A stretch of DNA of 64,000 nt, taken from Kribbella sindirgiensis (lineage in GTDB: Bacteria; Actinomycetota; Actinomycetes; Propionibacteriales; Kribbellaceae). The notes beneath the pieces are model-generated. The model was not told the origin of the DNA. It worked only from the letters and a program-made list of their open reading frames with translations, and searched no databases. Positions 31,816 through 39,904 of this stretch are shown piece by piece (positions within the stretch are counted from its first letter, which is position 1; each line of letters begins with the position of its first letter). The position numbers were made by a program, and so were the translations under genes. The stretch is from the NCBI RefSeq assembly GCF_004331435.1, contig NZ_SJKA01000005.1, positions 496,001-560,000 on the forward strand. The letters are read 5' to 3'.

Positions 31816-32477
31816 TGGTTCGCGGTGACCACGACAACGGTGAACGTGAGCAACGGATGTGCGATCCACAGCCAGCGCCGGCGTGACCGGCTCGCCCGGA
31901 TCAGGAAGACCGCGACCATCAGCGCCCAGCCGACGTGCAGACTCGGCATCGCGGCGAACTGGTTCGCGACCCCGGAGTGCGTGCTCGGTCCGTAGACCGA
32001 CTGACCGAGCAGCACCCCCGTGTCCACCCAGCCCGGCATCATCCGGGGCGGGGCGAGCGGGAAGAACATGTGCCCGATCAACGCCAGCCCGGTCAGGGAC
32101 GCGAGCGCCCAGCGCGCCTTCGCGTACTCGGCCGGGCGGCGGATCAGCAGCCAGAGCAGCACGATCGCGGTCAGCGGGAAGTGCACGCCCGCGTAGAACA
32201 CGTTGGCGAGCTGGGCGAGGCCGTCGATCTTCAGCGCGTGGTGCTGGATCGTCGCCTCGCTCGGCAGCCCGAGCCAGGCCTCCCAGCGGATCAGCTCGTC
32301 CGCGTGCCGGAACGCCGAGCCGGCGTGCTCGGCGGACAGGAAGCGGCCGAGGTTGTAGACCCCGAACAGGGCGGCGAGCAGGGCGACCTCCTTGACGATC
32401 CGCCAGATCCCGCCGCGCTGCCGCCCCAGCTCCGGCAGGCTCGGTTGCCCTATCCGCTCCAGAGTCATCTGCGCCAT
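31650..32477 (-). CDS. PAP2-superfamily / inositolphosphotransferase-like membrane protein
   Basis: 275 residues with about six hydrophobic helices. The phosphatase-superfamily motifs are MPSLHVGWAL (SxxxH-type, about 185) and ANHYWLDG (about 233), and PLAPPRMMP precedes them as in the actinobacterial inositol-phosphorylceramide-synthase-like (AUR1-type) branch. It probably removes or transfers a phosphate or phospho-head group of lipids at the membrane. ATG at 32477 is preferred on spacing to GGGGGTC. The last ~55 residues (31650-31815) are Ser/Arg-rich and antisense to the carbonic anhydrase end, an unusually long convergent overlap, so the tail may be non-conserved. Confidence 0.8.
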   Translation of the reverse strand: MAQMTLERIGQPSLPELGRQRGGIWRIVKEVALLAALFGVYNLGRFLSAEHAGSAFRHADELIRWEAWLGLPSEATIQHHALKIDGLAQLANVFYAGVHFPLTAIVLLWLLIRRPAEYAKARWALASLTGLALIGHMFFPLAPPRMMPGWVDTGVLLGQSVYGPSTHSGVANQFAAMPSLHVGWALMVAVFLIRASRSRRRWLWIAHPLLTFTVVVVTANHYWLDGLVAIALAVPLLLIFDSSSSARTRNGARSRTERAVAAPMSNQSPISSSRP

Positions 32478-32665
32478 GCCGACCCCCACATCAAACCGAA
32501 CGCTCGTTCTCTGAAATTCCACCCTGCGCCTCGGGCCTTCCACAGATCAAGAACGGTCATTCGTTTTCCACTGTGATCCTGGGCACTCTTTCAAATTATC
32601 GCAAGCTGCTGATAGTTGCGAACAATATGAAGCAACTCACATCCGGCGAAGGTGAAGGCCTCGGC
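32478..32665. other. Promoter region of the PAP2-like gene
   Basis: This stretch has no gene. It contains two GAACG...CGTT palindromes, described separately, and an AT-rich segment (32590-32640) with a TCGCAA/TTGCGA inverted pair. The MITE-like element begins immediately after it. Confidence 0.55.
32498..32566. promoter_or_regulatory. Two GAACG-CGTT(C) palindromes upstream of the PAP2-like gene
   Basis: GAACG-CT-CGTTC (32498-32509) and GAACG-N6-CGTT (32551-32565) have the form of TetR-family operators found upstream of lipid metabolism genes. They lie 20-90 bases upstream of the PAP2-like start. No regulator gene is adjacent. Confidence 0.4.
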
Positions 32666-32832
32666 TAGGTCCTGTCTGGTGGTCCAGCGCCGTAGCGAGG
32701 AGGTGCTCGGTGCGGTAGCTCGGCGCGCGGGGGCGAAGGTCTCGATGCGGAGCATCGTGGCCTTTGCACCCGTGCGGCGAGATGCCGTGCCGAGTGCCCC
32801 GCAGTAGGCGATGGACCACCAGACAGGACCTA
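32666..32832. mobile_element. MITE-like full-length palindromic element with 21-bp terminal repeats
   Basis: The 21-base ends (32666-32686 and 32812-32832) are exact inverted repeats, TAGGTCCTGTCTGGTGGTCC plus A on the left. The whole 167 bases form an imperfect palindrome: the centre (CGATGC-GGA-GCATCG at 32743-32757) coincides with the midpoint of the ends, and the arms between also match imperfectly. There is no transposase gene. Ends beginning GGTCCTGTCTG inside a TA resemble actinobacterial IS5-family elements, so this is probably a non-autonomous miniature element with a TA target duplication. It lies just upstream of the MFS start and could donate promoter or terminator activity. Confidence 0.75.
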
Positions 32833-32873
32833 AATCGGTCGACGCGCGGTGCGGGCCTCGGGAGAGTGCTCGC

Positions 32874-34073
32874 ATGGTGACGGTCTTCCTCCGCTGGACG
32901 TGGCTCCGGGCGGTCCTGCACAACGGGTGGTGGCTGGTCACCAGCGTCTATCTGGTCGTCGACGCCGGACTCTCCCCCGCCGAACTCGTCCTGATCGGGT
33001 CGGTGCAGAGCGCGTTCGCGCTGGTCTTCGAAGTGCCTGCCGGCGTCATCGCCGACACGATCAGCCGCAAGTGGTCGCTGGTCGTCTCCCAGGTCCTGAT
33101 GGGTACGGCGATGCTCGCGACCGGGCTGTTCACCTCGTTCCCCGCGCTCCTCGCCACGCAGGTGCTGTGGGGTATCTCGTGGACCTTCGCGAGCGGATCC
33201 GACGTCGCGCTGATCACCGACGAACTGAACGAACCCGGTCGCATCAACCTGGTGCTCACGCGCGCGGCCCGCGCGCAACTGACCGGCGCGGCGACCGGTC
33301 TCGTCCTCCTCGGACTCCTCGCCTGGGCAACCCGGCGGGACCTGACGATCGTGATCGCCGGCGCCGCGATGGCGGCCCTCGGGCTGTACGTCGCACTCCG
33401 GATCACCGAGCACAACTTCGTCCCGACCCGGACCGCCCGCTGGTCGGCGTCCTGGACCACGTTCCGTCGCGGCGTCACGCTGGTACGGCGCAGCCGCGCC
33501 ATCCTGCTGATCTTCGCCGCGACCTTCCTCGTGAACGGCGCCTCGGATGCCGCCGGACGCCTTACCCAGAAGCAACTTCTCGACCTGGGCCTGCCCAGTG
33601 CGCCGGACCCGATCGTCTGGTTCACCGCCCTCGGCGTCGCGGGTCTGGTCGTCGGCGCCGTCGTCCTCCGGCTCGTCACGCAACGGATCAACGGCGCACA
33701 CGCCGCGACCGACTACGCGTTGGCCGCCCTGGCCGGAGTGCTCGCGATGCTGATGCTCGCGTTCGCGCGCGATCCGGTCACCGGTGCGGTCGCCGTCGTA
33801 CTGCTGAACGGCATCGTCACGCCGCTCACTCGCGTGATCAGCACGATCTGGGTCAACGCCCGGACGACCGCCGACATCCGCGCGACGACACATTCGTTCC
33901 TCGCACAGCTTGAGTACCTGGGCGAGATCGTCTGCGGCGTCACGATCTCCGCGATCGCTCGACTCACCACGCTTCCGCTCGCGCTCACCGCGTGCGCGGT
34001 CCTGTTCGCGGCAACCGCCGTACTGATGTCACCACGCAATCGTCGCTCGGTCCGGGCCGGCCGAGACCTGTAG
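32874..34073 (+). CDS. MFS transporter
   Basis: 399 residues with about eleven to twelve hydrophobic segments. The MFS loop motif appears as EVPAGVIADTISRKWSL, with further helices to the C-terminus (SPRNRRSVRAGRDL is the basic tail). The ATG at 32874 is chosen because GGGAGAG precedes it and the preceding in-frame codons lie in the MITE-like element. The transported compound is unknown. The 3' end overlaps the aconitase X small-subunit gene by 45 bases on the opposite strand. Its promoter must lie in or beside the miniature element. Confidence 0.85.
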   Translation: MVTVFLRWTWLRAVLHNGWWLVTSVYLVVDAGLSPAELVLIGSVQSAFALVFEVPAGVIADTISRKWSLVVSQVLMGTAMLATGLFTSFPALLATQVLWGISWTFASGSDVALITDELNEPGRINLVLTRAARAQLTGAATGLVLLGLLAWATRRDLTIVIAGAAMAALGLYVALRITEHNFVPTRTARWSASWTTFRRGVTLVRRSRAILLIFAATFLVNGASDAAGRLTQKQLLDLGLPSAPDPIVWFTALGVAGLVVGAVVLRLVTQRINGAHAATDYALAALAGVLAMLMLAFARDPVTGAVAVVLLNGIVTPLTRVISTIWVNARTTADIRATTHSFLAQLEYLGEIVCGVTISAIARLTTLPLALTACAVLFAATAVLMSPRNRRSVRAGRDL

Positions 34074-34433
34074 CACGGCGTCGGCGGGGACGGCGTCGTA
34101 CGGCACGACGACGACCGGGAGGTTGAGGTCGTACAGCTCGGCGGCGATGAGGGCGCCGAGCGGGATGATCGGGTCGGGGCGGGACAGGATGATGGCGGCG
34201 GGCGCGGTGCGAGCACGGATCTGTTCGGCGAGCACGCTGGACGCGGAGCTCGAGCCGCGGCCGGACTCCATCAGGACGACGCGGCCGGTGAGGACGGCGC
34301 CGCACTGTGGGTGATGCGCGTCGACGATGCGGCCCTCGTTGTCGGTTCCGCCCCAGAACGACAGCGGCGCGGTGAGGCGGATCGGCGTACCGGTTGCGGT
34401 GCCGGGGTGGAGGGTTCGGCCGTGGATGATCAT
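34029..34433 (-). CDS. Aconitase X small (swivelling) subunit, DUF126
   Basis: 134 residues. It matches the swivelling-domain subunit of aconitase X (AcnX): GRTLHPGTATGTPIRLTAPLSFWGG at the start, then GRVVLMESGRGSSSASSVLAE, whose SGRGSSSAS loop holds the conserved serine of the domain. Together with the large subunit it forms a dehydratase. It overlaps the large-subunit stop by ATGA (34430-34433), so the two subunits are co-translated. In some organisms the two are fused; here they are separate genes. Confidence 0.88.
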   Translation of the reverse strand: MIIHGRTLHPGTATGTPIRLTAPLSFWGGTDNEGRIVDAHHPQCGAVLTGRVVLMESGRGSSSASSVLAEQIRARTAPAAIILSRPDPIIPLGALIAAELYDLNLPVVVVPYDAVPADAVLQVSAGPDRATIAW

Positions 34434-35644
34434 GCGTCGAGGACCAGGTGGCCGGCACGGGCGGACGCGACGCATTCGGCGAGCGAGCCGAGGACCGCGG
34501 AGACGTTGACGTTTCCGGGTGCGTAGTGCGCCCACTTGCCCGAGTTCGTCATCACGTGCTTCCAGGTGGGCGACAGGATGGCTGTGATGTACGTGCAGGT
34601 GTCGACGACGACCGTTACCCCAGCCGCCTCCAGCACCTGCAGTACGCCGCTCTCGGCCAAGCGCTCTCGGGTCGCGCGAGCGGTCGACAAGTAGAACGGC
34701 AACTTCAAGGCCGGCCCCACCACCAGCTCGGACAGCCGGACGCATTCGGCGTACGACGCGTGCGGCGTACCGATGCTGATCGCGTCCAGCTCCGACGCAA
34801 CCGTCGACAATTCGCGCCGCACGCGGTGCAGTGTCTCGAGGTCAACCACTCGCACCGGAAGGCCTTCGACCGTCATGGGCGCCTCTGGCGTGACCCCGAC
34901 GGCGTGGAACAACGCGACTCCTCCAGCAGAAGCAGCCGCTGCGCCAAGGGCCTTCAGGTCGTCCTCGCTCGCGTCGGCCGGAATCCCCAGCAGTACAGGG
35001 ATCTCGGCTCCGACGACCGATCCGATGTGGTGACCGAGCAACGAGTACGTCAGGTCCGAGAACTCGCCGAGCGCACGGCAGTCGAACACCACGGTCCCCC
35101 GCCGCGCCTCGGGAGTCTGCAGTCCGGCGTACGGCGCTCGTCCGGTGATCGCCGCGCAGACGTCGAGGAAGTCGCCGTACCGATCCGTGCGCGCACCGAG
35201 GACCGAGTTCGCGAACACGATCGCGTTCGACTCCGCCCACGCGACGTGCTCACCGAACGCGGGGCGGTTCGGGAGCTGGTACGGCGCGCACGTGAACGTC
35301 GGCGTACAGCCGAGGTCGACGTACGCCGCCATCAGCTCCCGTCCCGCCGCCGCGAGCTCGTGATCCCGGACGAGGCCCGGATGGATGAGGTCCGTGGATC
35401 CCACGTTCAGCGTCGTCGGCACGCGCACCCGGGCGCCGAGATCGACGAGGCGGTGCGCGAAATCCAGGCTGACCTGACCGTGGTACAGGCACGAGTCGAC
35501 GTGCGCCGACGTGATCTCGACCAGGCGCGGCGCGTCCGAGATCCGCGCCTGCCCGACGATCACCCGCATCGCGAGCGCCACACCGTCCCCCTCCTGACCG
35601 CCTAGCATCGCCTCTTCGACGGCGGTCAGGTGGAGAGTCTGCAT
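34430..35644 (-). CDS. Aconitase X large catalytic subunit
   Basis: 404 residues. Typical AcnX catalytic-subunit features are visible: ARISDAPRLVEITSAHVDSC, PTTLNVGSTDLIHPG, FTCAPYQLPNRPAFGEHVAWAESNAIVFANSVLGART and VDTCTYI, including the Cys residues that bind the iron-sulfur cluster. Bacterial AcnX enzymes characterised so far mainly dehydrate cis-3-hydroxy-L-proline; archaeal ones dehydrate mevalonate 5-phosphate. The former is more likely here, but no proline-racemase-like neighbour confirms it. It lies 117 bases downstream of the S41 protease gene, separated by a long inverted repeat. Confidence 0.87.
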   Translation of the reverse strand: MQTLHLTAVEEAMLGGQEGDGVALAMRVIVGQARISDAPRLVEITSAHVDSCLYHGQVSLDFAHRLVDLGARVRVPTTLNVGSTDLIHPGLVRDHELAAAGRELMAAYVDLGCTPTFTCAPYQLPNRPAFGEHVAWAESNAIVFANSVLGARTDRYGDFLDVCAAITGRAPYAGLQTPEARRGTVVFDCRALGEFSDLTYSLLGHHIGSVVGAEIPVLLGIPADASEDDLKALGAAAASAGGVALFHAVGVTPEAPMTVEGLPVRVVDLETLHRVRRELSTVASELDAISIGTPHASYAECVRLSELVVGPALKLPFYLSTARATRERLAESGVLQVLEAAGVTVVVDTCTYITAILSPTWKHVMTNSGKWAHYAPGNVNVSAVLGSLAECVASARAGHLVLDA

Positions 35645-35666
35645 GCGTTGAACTTAGCCGGACCTG

Positions 35667-35752
35667 CACCACTCACCAACCTGCCCGACGCGGCGCGCTT
35701 CACGCTCGTCCAGGCGCCCGGGACACGGTTCGTGCGAGGTTGGTGAGTGGTG
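35667..35752. repeat. 16-bp inverted repeat with 54-base loop
   Basis: CACCACTCACCAACCT (35667-35682) is the exact complement of AGGTTGGTGAGTGGTG (35737-35752). It occupies the gap between the S41 protease stop and the aconitase X start. The loop is too long for a standard terminator, so it may be an operator pair, an RNA structure or a remnant of a small element. Confidence 0.65.
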
Positions 35753-35761
35753 GACGTCCGC

Positions 35762-37855
35762 CTAGACGACCTGCCGTTTGGATGCGACGAGCTCTCCCGC
35801 GTCGTAGCCGTCCGCGCGCAGCAGCTGTCCGGGGGTCACCTCGAGGATGTCGATGCTCAGCGGGGTGGTGTAGTCCTCGGAGCTGATCGGGCGGCCTTCC
35901 ACGTAGAGGTCGACGCGGTTGATGCCCTGGGCATCTATCGCGACGGTCAGCGTCGTGCCGCTCAACGAGGTCTTCAGGTCGAGTCGCCGGACCGGGAGTG
36001 CGGCGAGCAACTCGCCGGCCCGGTTCAGCAGGTCGACATTGCCCTCGAGCAGGTCGGCCTTGGTCATCCGATGGGTCTCGTGCGGCTTGACGCCGAGGTC
36101 CTCCACCGGTGTACCGGCGAGCTTGCCGACCCGCAGGGTGCGCCGGATCGAGACCCGCAGGTTCGCGCCGTTCGGCAGCGCGATGTACGGCGACGTCTCG
36201 TCGGGTGGCGGCGGTTCGTTCAGCAGCGCTGCGAGCAGACCGTGCGTCCAGACGTTCGCGCCGCCCGCGCCGGTGTTGTCGTCGACGCCCAGGATGGTGC
36301 CGATCTCGTGATCGGCGAACCCTGCCGCGAAGATGTCCGTCGCCGAGTAGACCCGCGCGTCGGTGATCAGCACGACCGGTCCCTGGTACGTCTGGCCGAC
36401 GTCGTTCGCGCCGTCCTCGGGCGTGATCGGTTTCGCCGCCGAGTACTGCGCCCCGGTCTCGATCGCCAGGTCCAGCGAGTCGAACCACGGACCGAGATCG
36501 ATCCCGGCCGGGTTCTCCCGGTGCCGGCGGCAGATCCGCAGGTTGAGCGGCGAACTGATGAACTGCACCGGCTCCGGCGCGACCCGCCGCGGCGTCATCG
36601 TCTGCAGGGTGAACTCGCTCGCGTAGATGTGCCCGCCGCCGTTGTCCCGGACGTCCACGATCAGGCCGTTCTGCGGCAGGATCGCGGCCAGCCGGACGAA
36701 CTCGTCCCGGAACGCGACCGGGTCCGGCACGCTGAACGTGAAGATCCGCAGGTGCCCGAACGTCCCGGACGACGTCACGACCTCACGGGCCCGGAACACC
36801 CCGGGCATCGTGGTCGGCAGATCCGCGCCGGTCACCGCGGCCGGGGCAGCCAGCTCGGCCGAGCTCTGCCCACGTTCCAGTTCGACGACGTCGCGGACGT
36901 ACAGCGCCTTCTTCGCGCGCGACTTCTCATCCGAGTCGAGGTCGAGACCCATCACCGCGGAGGCCTCGCTGATCGCGTCGAGGTCGGTCATCGGCGGCAG
37001 GTTCGTCGTGACCTTCCACTGCTCGCGCAGTTCCTGGTCCGAGCCGTCGAGACCGACGTACGACAGCGTCACCCAGTCCTCGTCGGGCGGGGACTGGATG
37101 ACCAGCGGGCGCAGGGTCAGCGACTCCAGGCCGCGGGCCAGGTTGGCGGCGTCGTTGCTCCCCGCGAAGACGGCGCCGTTGAGAGCGACCGCGCGAGCGA
37201 TCGGCGTACCGTTCCAGTGCGTCACCTCGGCGCCGGGACCGAACTGCGGCGCCTGGTAGCCCGTGATGGTGCGGGTGACCAGGTAGTGCTCCTGACCGTC
37301 TTCGTCGTAGCACTTCTCGATCATGAACGGCAGGAACGCGATCTTTCCGGCGAACGGCACCGGCAGCAGGTAGTTGGTGTGCAGGTCGCGAACCGAGTGG
37401 AAGATGCTCGACATCTCGCGATGGAACAGCCACTCGTCCTCCATCGTGTCCGCCGTCAGACGCTCCATCCGCGCGCGCATCACGCGCAGCCGCTGCAACG
37501 GGTTGACGGCGTGCATCGCGACCTTCAGCGGCAGGTGCACGTAGTTCTCGCCGAGCAGCAGCAGCGCCTGATCCACCAGGAGTTTCCGCTGGTCGAGCGT
37601 CAGCGTGCCGGCCGCGTCGAGGAACTCCGCCAACGGGACAGCGGCCGCCGCATCCGTACCGACCGTCTCCCGCACCGCGGTCCGACGCGCGGCCGTCGTA
37701 CTGGCCGCCGTCCGCTTCGCTGCTGTCTGCTTCGCAGCTGTCTTCTTCGCTGCGGACTTTCTGGTTGCTGTCTTCTTGGCTGTGGTCTTCTTGGCGGCAG
37801 TTTTCTTGGCGGCGGTCTTCTTGGCTGGGCGTTTGATCGTGCGTGGTTGAGACAT
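35762..37855 (-). CDS. S41-type (C-terminal processing/tricorn-like) peptidase with lysine-rich N-tail
   Basis: 697 residues. Residues ~10-65 are a histone-H1-like tail of AKKTA-type repeats with no signal peptide. The C-terminal half holds the S41 core: LIVDVRDNGGGHIYASE (about 440) and VLITDARVYSATDIFAAGF (about 540), whose serine is the predicted nucleophile. The lysine of CtpA-type enzymes (GKG) is not seen; the equivalent stretch reads NTGAGGANV, which suggests a tricorn/IRBP-type site. The predicted location is the cytoplasm, perhaps bound to DNA or another polyanion through the tail. It is divergent from a secreted protein gene. The substrate is unknown. Confidence 0.82.
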   Translation of the reverse strand: MSQPRTIKRPAKKTAAKKTAAKKTTAKKTATRKSAAKKTAAKQTAAKRTAASTTAARRTAVRETVGTDAAAAVPLAEFLDAAGTLTLDQRKLLVDQALLLLGENYVHLPLKVAMHAVNPLQRLRVMRARMERLTADTMEDEWLFHREMSSIFHSVRDLHTNYLLPVPFAGKIAFLPFMIEKCYDEDGQEHYLVTRTITGYQAPQFGPGAEVTHWNGTPIARAVALNGAVFAGSNDAANLARGLESLTLRPLVIQSPPDEDWVTLSYVGLDGSDQELREQWKVTTNLPPMTDLDAISEASAVMGLDLDSDEKSRAKKALYVRDVVELERGQSSAELAAPAAVTGADLPTTMPGVFRAREVVTSSGTFGHLRIFTFSVPDPVAFRDEFVRLAAILPQNGLIVDVRDNGGGHIYASEFTLQTMTPRRVAPEPVQFISSPLNLRICRRHRENPAGIDLGPWFDSLDLAIETGAQYSAAKPITPEDGANDVGQTYQGPVVLITDARVYSATDIFAAGFADHEIGTILGVDDNTGAGGANVWTHGLLAALLNEPPPPDETSPYIALPNGANLRVSIRRTLRVGKLAGTPVEDLGVKPHETHRMTKADLLEGNVDLLNRAGELLAALPVRRLDLKTSLSGTTLTVAIDAQGINRVDLYVEGRPISSEDYTTPLSIDILEVTPGQLLRADGYDAGELVASKRQVV

Positions 37856-37988
37856 CGTTCCCCCAATAGCAGCAGCCCCTCCCCGGGCCGCGATCCCTCC
37901 ACCGTGGTCCGCTCACCAGGCGATGTCAACGGCCCGCCACGCCGTTCCACCAGGACATCACAGCCGCTTGTCAATCATTATCGAAGGC

Positions 37989-39161
37989 ATGCGGATCAGC
38001 CGTTTGTTCTTGACGGCCGCCCTCCTGATCGGCGTGCTCGTCCCGGCGCCCGCGCAGGCGGCGGCAGCCTTCCCACGCATCGACGCGAGCGGGTTCCAGC
38101 TCGTGTCCGGTGACACGTTCGCGACGTACGGCGCTCGCGTCGCGCAACTGGAAACGAAGCTCCCACCTGTTGACGTGACCGCCGTACTCGCCGCATCCAA
38201 TCGGACGGGCCGGCCGCTGTGCCATGAGACGTACCTGGCGACCGCGCTGAATCCACAGGGGTTCTGCTGGCAGGACGGCGAGGACGACGACGAGAACGTC
38301 TGGATCCCGCAGGGCGTCAGCGGGTCCGGCGACGCGCAGCCGGCCGGCGGTGCGCGCCGGGTCGTCGTCGCGAGCTGGCACAACAGCAACGACACGGCGA
38401 TCCGCGTGTCGTTCCTGGACCTGGCGACGTTGAAATACCGGCATGTGTTGCTGGTCGAGCCCACGGCGGACGGCGACTTCCAGGCCGTCGCCGGGCACGG
38501 GCACGGCCTGTTCTGGTCGGGGAACATGCTCGTGGTGGCGACCGGCGGTTCGGTCCTACGGGTCTTCGACCTGCGGCACATCTGGAGTACGGACACCAGC
38601 ACCGGCGAAGTCGGACTAGGCGCCGACGGCAAGTATCACGCGTTGTGGCACGCATTCGCTCTGCCGCAGATCGGCGCCTACTGGTACGCCGGCGGCGGCT
38701 GTGCGAACACGACCGGGACCAAGCCGTGCTTCGCCTCGCTCGGGATCGACCACGCCGGGACGGGATCGTTCGTGGCGGTGGAGCACACGACGCGCGGCGG
38801 CGGGCGGATCGTCCGCTGGCCGCTCGACGAGTCGACCGGGCTGCTCCGCGCCGGGGCCGACGGGGTCGTGCACGCGGTCGAGGCGTTCGACTCGCCCGTG
38901 TGGGGGATGCAGGGCGCGACGTCGTACGGCAACAGCTTCGTGATCGCCGGCGTTTGTCCGGAGTACGCCGGGAACATCGGAGACGGGATCGACTACCCGA
39001 GTTGCCTGCACCGGGGCGTCGGCGGTACGTCGACAACGGTCTGGACCAAAGCGCCGAAGAACACCGAGAACCTGTCGTACTGGCCCGCGACCGGCGAACT
39101 GTGGCTGATCAGCGAACAACTCCGCGAACGGGTCACCGTCCACATCCCCTTTCCGACGTAG
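37989..39161 (+). CDS. Secreted protein of unknown function
   Basis: 390 residues. The signal peptide is clear (about 1-25, LFLTAALLIGVLVPAPAQA). The mature part is Trp- and Gly-rich with repeated strand-like segments (VVVASWHNSND, LFWSGNMLVVATGGSVLRVFDL, SGNSFVIAGVC-type) that suggest a beta-propeller. Cys pairs (PLCHETY, GFCWQD, GGCAN, KPCFAS) point to disulfides outside the cell. The family is not recognised by name, though similar secreted proteins occur in Streptomyces. ATG at 37989 follows GAAGG. It is divergent from the S41 protease and 38 bases upstream of the M50 peptidase gene. Confidence 0.78.
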   Translation: MRISRLFLTAALLIGVLVPAPAQAAAAFPRIDASGFQLVSGDTFATYGARVAQLETKLPPVDVTAVLAASNRTGRPLCHETYLATALNPQGFCWQDGEDDDENVWIPQGVSGSGDAQPAGGARRVVVASWHNSNDTAIRVSFLDLATLKYRHVLLVEPTADGDFQAVAGHGHGLFWSGNMLVVATGGSVLRVFDLRHIWSTDTSTGEVGLGADGKYHALWHAFALPQIGAYWYAGGGCANTTGTKPCFASLGIDHAGTGSFVAVEHTTRGGGRIVRWPLDESTGLLRAGADGVVHAVEAFDSPVWGMQGATSYGNSFVIAGVCPEYAGNIGDGIDYPSCLHRGVGGTSTTVWTKAPKNTENLSYWPATGELWLISEQLRERVTVHIPFPT

Positions 39162-39199
39162 TTGACGGTAGTCGACCACCCGCCTGTAAGGATGGGCGG

Positions 39200-39904
39200 G
39201 TGAAGGAGTTCTGGGACAACATCACGTCGGTTCAGCCGGAGCCGTCGCTCCAACTGGTCATCGGTACGGGCGTCGCCGCGCTGCTGCTGATCGCCTGGCG
39301 CCCGATCTGGAGGCACACGCGGCAGGTCGTGACGATCGCGCACGAAGGCGCGCACGGACTGATCGCCGCGCTGGTCGGCCGCAAGCTGTCCGGGATCAGG
39401 CTGCACTCGGACACGTCCGGCGTCACGGTGTCGCGCGGCAAGCCCACCGGCGGCGGGATGATCGCCGTACTGCTGGCCGGCTATCCCGGTCCCGCCCTGT
39501 TCGGCCTCGCCGCCGCGTTCGTTCTCAGCCGCGGGTACGCCGTTGCGCTGCTGTGGGGACTCCTGGTGGCGCTCGTGATCCTGCTTCTCCAGATCCGCAA
39601 CCTGTTCGGTCTGTGGTCGGTGCTGGTGTTCGGCGCCGTGGTGTTCGGCGTGACGTGGTGGGGCTCTCCCTCGGTGCAGTCCACCTTCGCGCACCTGCTC
39701 ACGTGGTTCCTGCTGCTGGCCGCACCACGTGCCGTGCTGGAGTTGCAGCACTCGCGGCGGCGCGGTCAGGGGCGTAGCTCCGATGCGGATCAGCTCCGGC
39801 GCCTCACCGGCGTACCGGCGTTGATGTGGGTCGGTGTGTTCGGGCTGGTCACGCTGGCTTGCCTGGCGTTGGGCGTGCTCTGGTCCGGCGTACTCCCTAG
39901 CTAG
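39200..39904 (+). CDS. M50B-like membrane metallopeptidase
   Basis: 234 residues with about five to six membrane helices. The zinc-binding HExxH motif is HEGAH in VVTIAHEGAHGLIAALVGRKLSG, the usual M50B-like form; AGYPGPALFG follows. This family cleaves membrane proteins near the membrane, or is predicted to. GTG at 39200 follows AAGGATGG. The stop codon shares the bases CTAG with the convergent DUF5995 gene (39901-39904), so both genes end at the same palindrome. The substrate is unknown. Confidence 0.85.
   Translation: MKEFWDNITSVQPEPSLQLVIGTGVAALLLIAWRPIWRHTRQVVTIAHEGAHGLIAALVGRKLSGIRLHSDTSGVTVSRGKPTGGGMIAVLLAGYPGPALFGLAAAFVLSRGYAVALLWGLLVALVILLLQIRNLFGLWSVLVFGAVVFGVTWWGSPSVQSTFAHLLTWFLLLAAPRAVLELQHSRRRGQGRSSDADQLRRLTGVPALMWVGVFGLVTLACLALGVLWSGVLPS

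Noticed and set aside
32591..32941. 116-residue minus-strand frame over the miniature element
   Set aside because: It runs through both halves of a palindromic element and into the MFS gene antisense; no coding features.
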